Below are positions 5,100 to 5,465 of a stretch of 5,465 nt of DNA, piece by piece. The DNA lies in NCBI GenBank assembly GCA_050485385.1, contig JBJHBG010000176.1:1-5465 (forward strand), written 5' to 3'. Source of the DNA: RECO01 sp050485385 (GTDB lineage Bacteria > Pseudomonadota > Alphaproteobacteria > Geminicoccales > Geminicoccaceae). Made by a program: the position numbers and the translations under genes. The number at the start of each line of letters is the position of its first letter. Positions within the stretch are counted from its first letter, which is position 1. A model generated the notes under the pieces. It did not search any database, was not told the DNA's origin, and was given only the letters and a program-made list of their open reading frames with translations.

Positions 5100-5465
5100 A
5101 CCGGCTGGTCTTCGCTGCACCGGGGCCGCTCGATCTCGCCACCGGTGGCTACGTCTACGACCGCCGTATCGTGCAGGGGTTGCGCGCGCGTGGCTGGGAC
5201 GTCGCCGTAGCCGAGCTGCCCGCGAGCTTCCCCTCGCCGAGCGCCGCCGACCTCGCCGCCACCGAGGCGTGGCTGGCGGGGCTCGACCCTGCGGTGCCGG
5301 TGGTCATCGACGGCCTCGCCTTCGGCGCCATGCCGGATCAGGTCCACGCCGTCCGTGACCGGCTCGACCTGATCGCCTTGGTCCACCACCCGCTCGCCGA
5401 CGAGACCGGCCTCGATGCCGCCACCGTCGAGCGGTTGCGCGACAGCGAAGCGGTCGCACTGGAGG
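5096..5465 (+). CDS. GT-B glycosyltransferase, family 4-like, N-terminal part (cut by window end)
   Basis: The 123 visible residues form the start of a GT-B glycosyltransferase. MNRLVFAAPGPLDLATGGYVYDRR shows the first Rossmann strand followed by the glycine-rich TGGYVYD loop used by acceptor-side domains of GT4 enzymes. IVQGLRARGWDVAVAELP (25-42) is the helix and second strand. VVIDGLAFGAMP (69-80) and LDLIALVHHPLADETGL (90-106) are the later strands, and HHPL...E is typical of this group. The C-terminal nucleotide-sugar-binding domain with its E-x7-E motif lies outside the window, so donor and acceptor cannot be inferred. The ATG overlaps the PTPS stop as ATGA; the nearest purine-rich site (GAGGG, 5076-5080) is 15 bases away, so translation probably depends on coupling to the PTPS gene. 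Truncation is only the window edge. Confidence 0.85.
   Translation, partial: MNRLVFAAPGPLDLATGGYVYDRRIVQGLRARGWDVAVAELPASFPSPSAADLAATEAWLAGLDPAVPVVIDGLAFGAMPDQVHAVRDRLDLIALVHHPLADETGLDAATVERLRDSEAVALE

Overview
The window is very GC-rich and densely coded. Nearly every real gene throws long shadow ORFs in other frames. Codon use, GTG starts, a CTATGCTCCC-type -10 element and the gene neighbourhood suggest an alphaproteobacterium, perhaps Rhodospirillales-like. This assignment is an inference from gene content; no rRNA or other phylogenetic marker is present. I see no mobile element, CRISPR array, tRNA or rRNA.

Left half, minus strand (14-3000). Three genes are read right to left, with gaps of 73 and 88 bases. 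First is a protein resembling the C-terminal barrel of cobalamin-independent methionine synthase (MetE/UROD-like fold) that lacks the zinc ligands of true MetE. Next is a well-preserved M20-family di-zinc dipeptidase. Last is a small 117-residue protein of unknown function. They could form one transcript.

Middle (3001-3142). This is a divergent intergenic region of about 140 bases. It holds a nested inverted repeat (GGTTA-GAT-TAACC core) that stands out as AT-rich, and a possible -10 element for the leftward genes.

Right half, plus strand (3143-5465). A 123-residue uncharacterised protein is followed by a 165-base gap with a promoter candidate. Then comes a tight operon: a medium-chain dehydrogenase/reductase with no visible zinc ligands, a divergent 6-pyruvoyl-/6-carboxytetrahydropterin synthase (PTPS/QueD) homologue, and a GT-B glycosyltransferase cut by the window end. 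The dehydrogenase and PTPS genes are 28 bases apart. The PTPS stop and the glycosyltransferase start overlap as ATGA, so these two are probably translationally coupled.

The most interesting part is the dehydrogenase-PTPS-glycosyltransferase operon. The PTPS homologue keeps two zinc-type histidines and the pterin-anchoring glutamate. It has lost the third zinc histidine (HGAT instead of HGHN/S), the catalytic cysteine and the catalytic histidine. With a reductase and a sugar transferase beside it, this suggests an uncharacterised pathway that makes or modifies a pterin-like, possibly glycosylated, small molecule rather than queuosine or tetrahydrobiopterin. The chemistry is inference.
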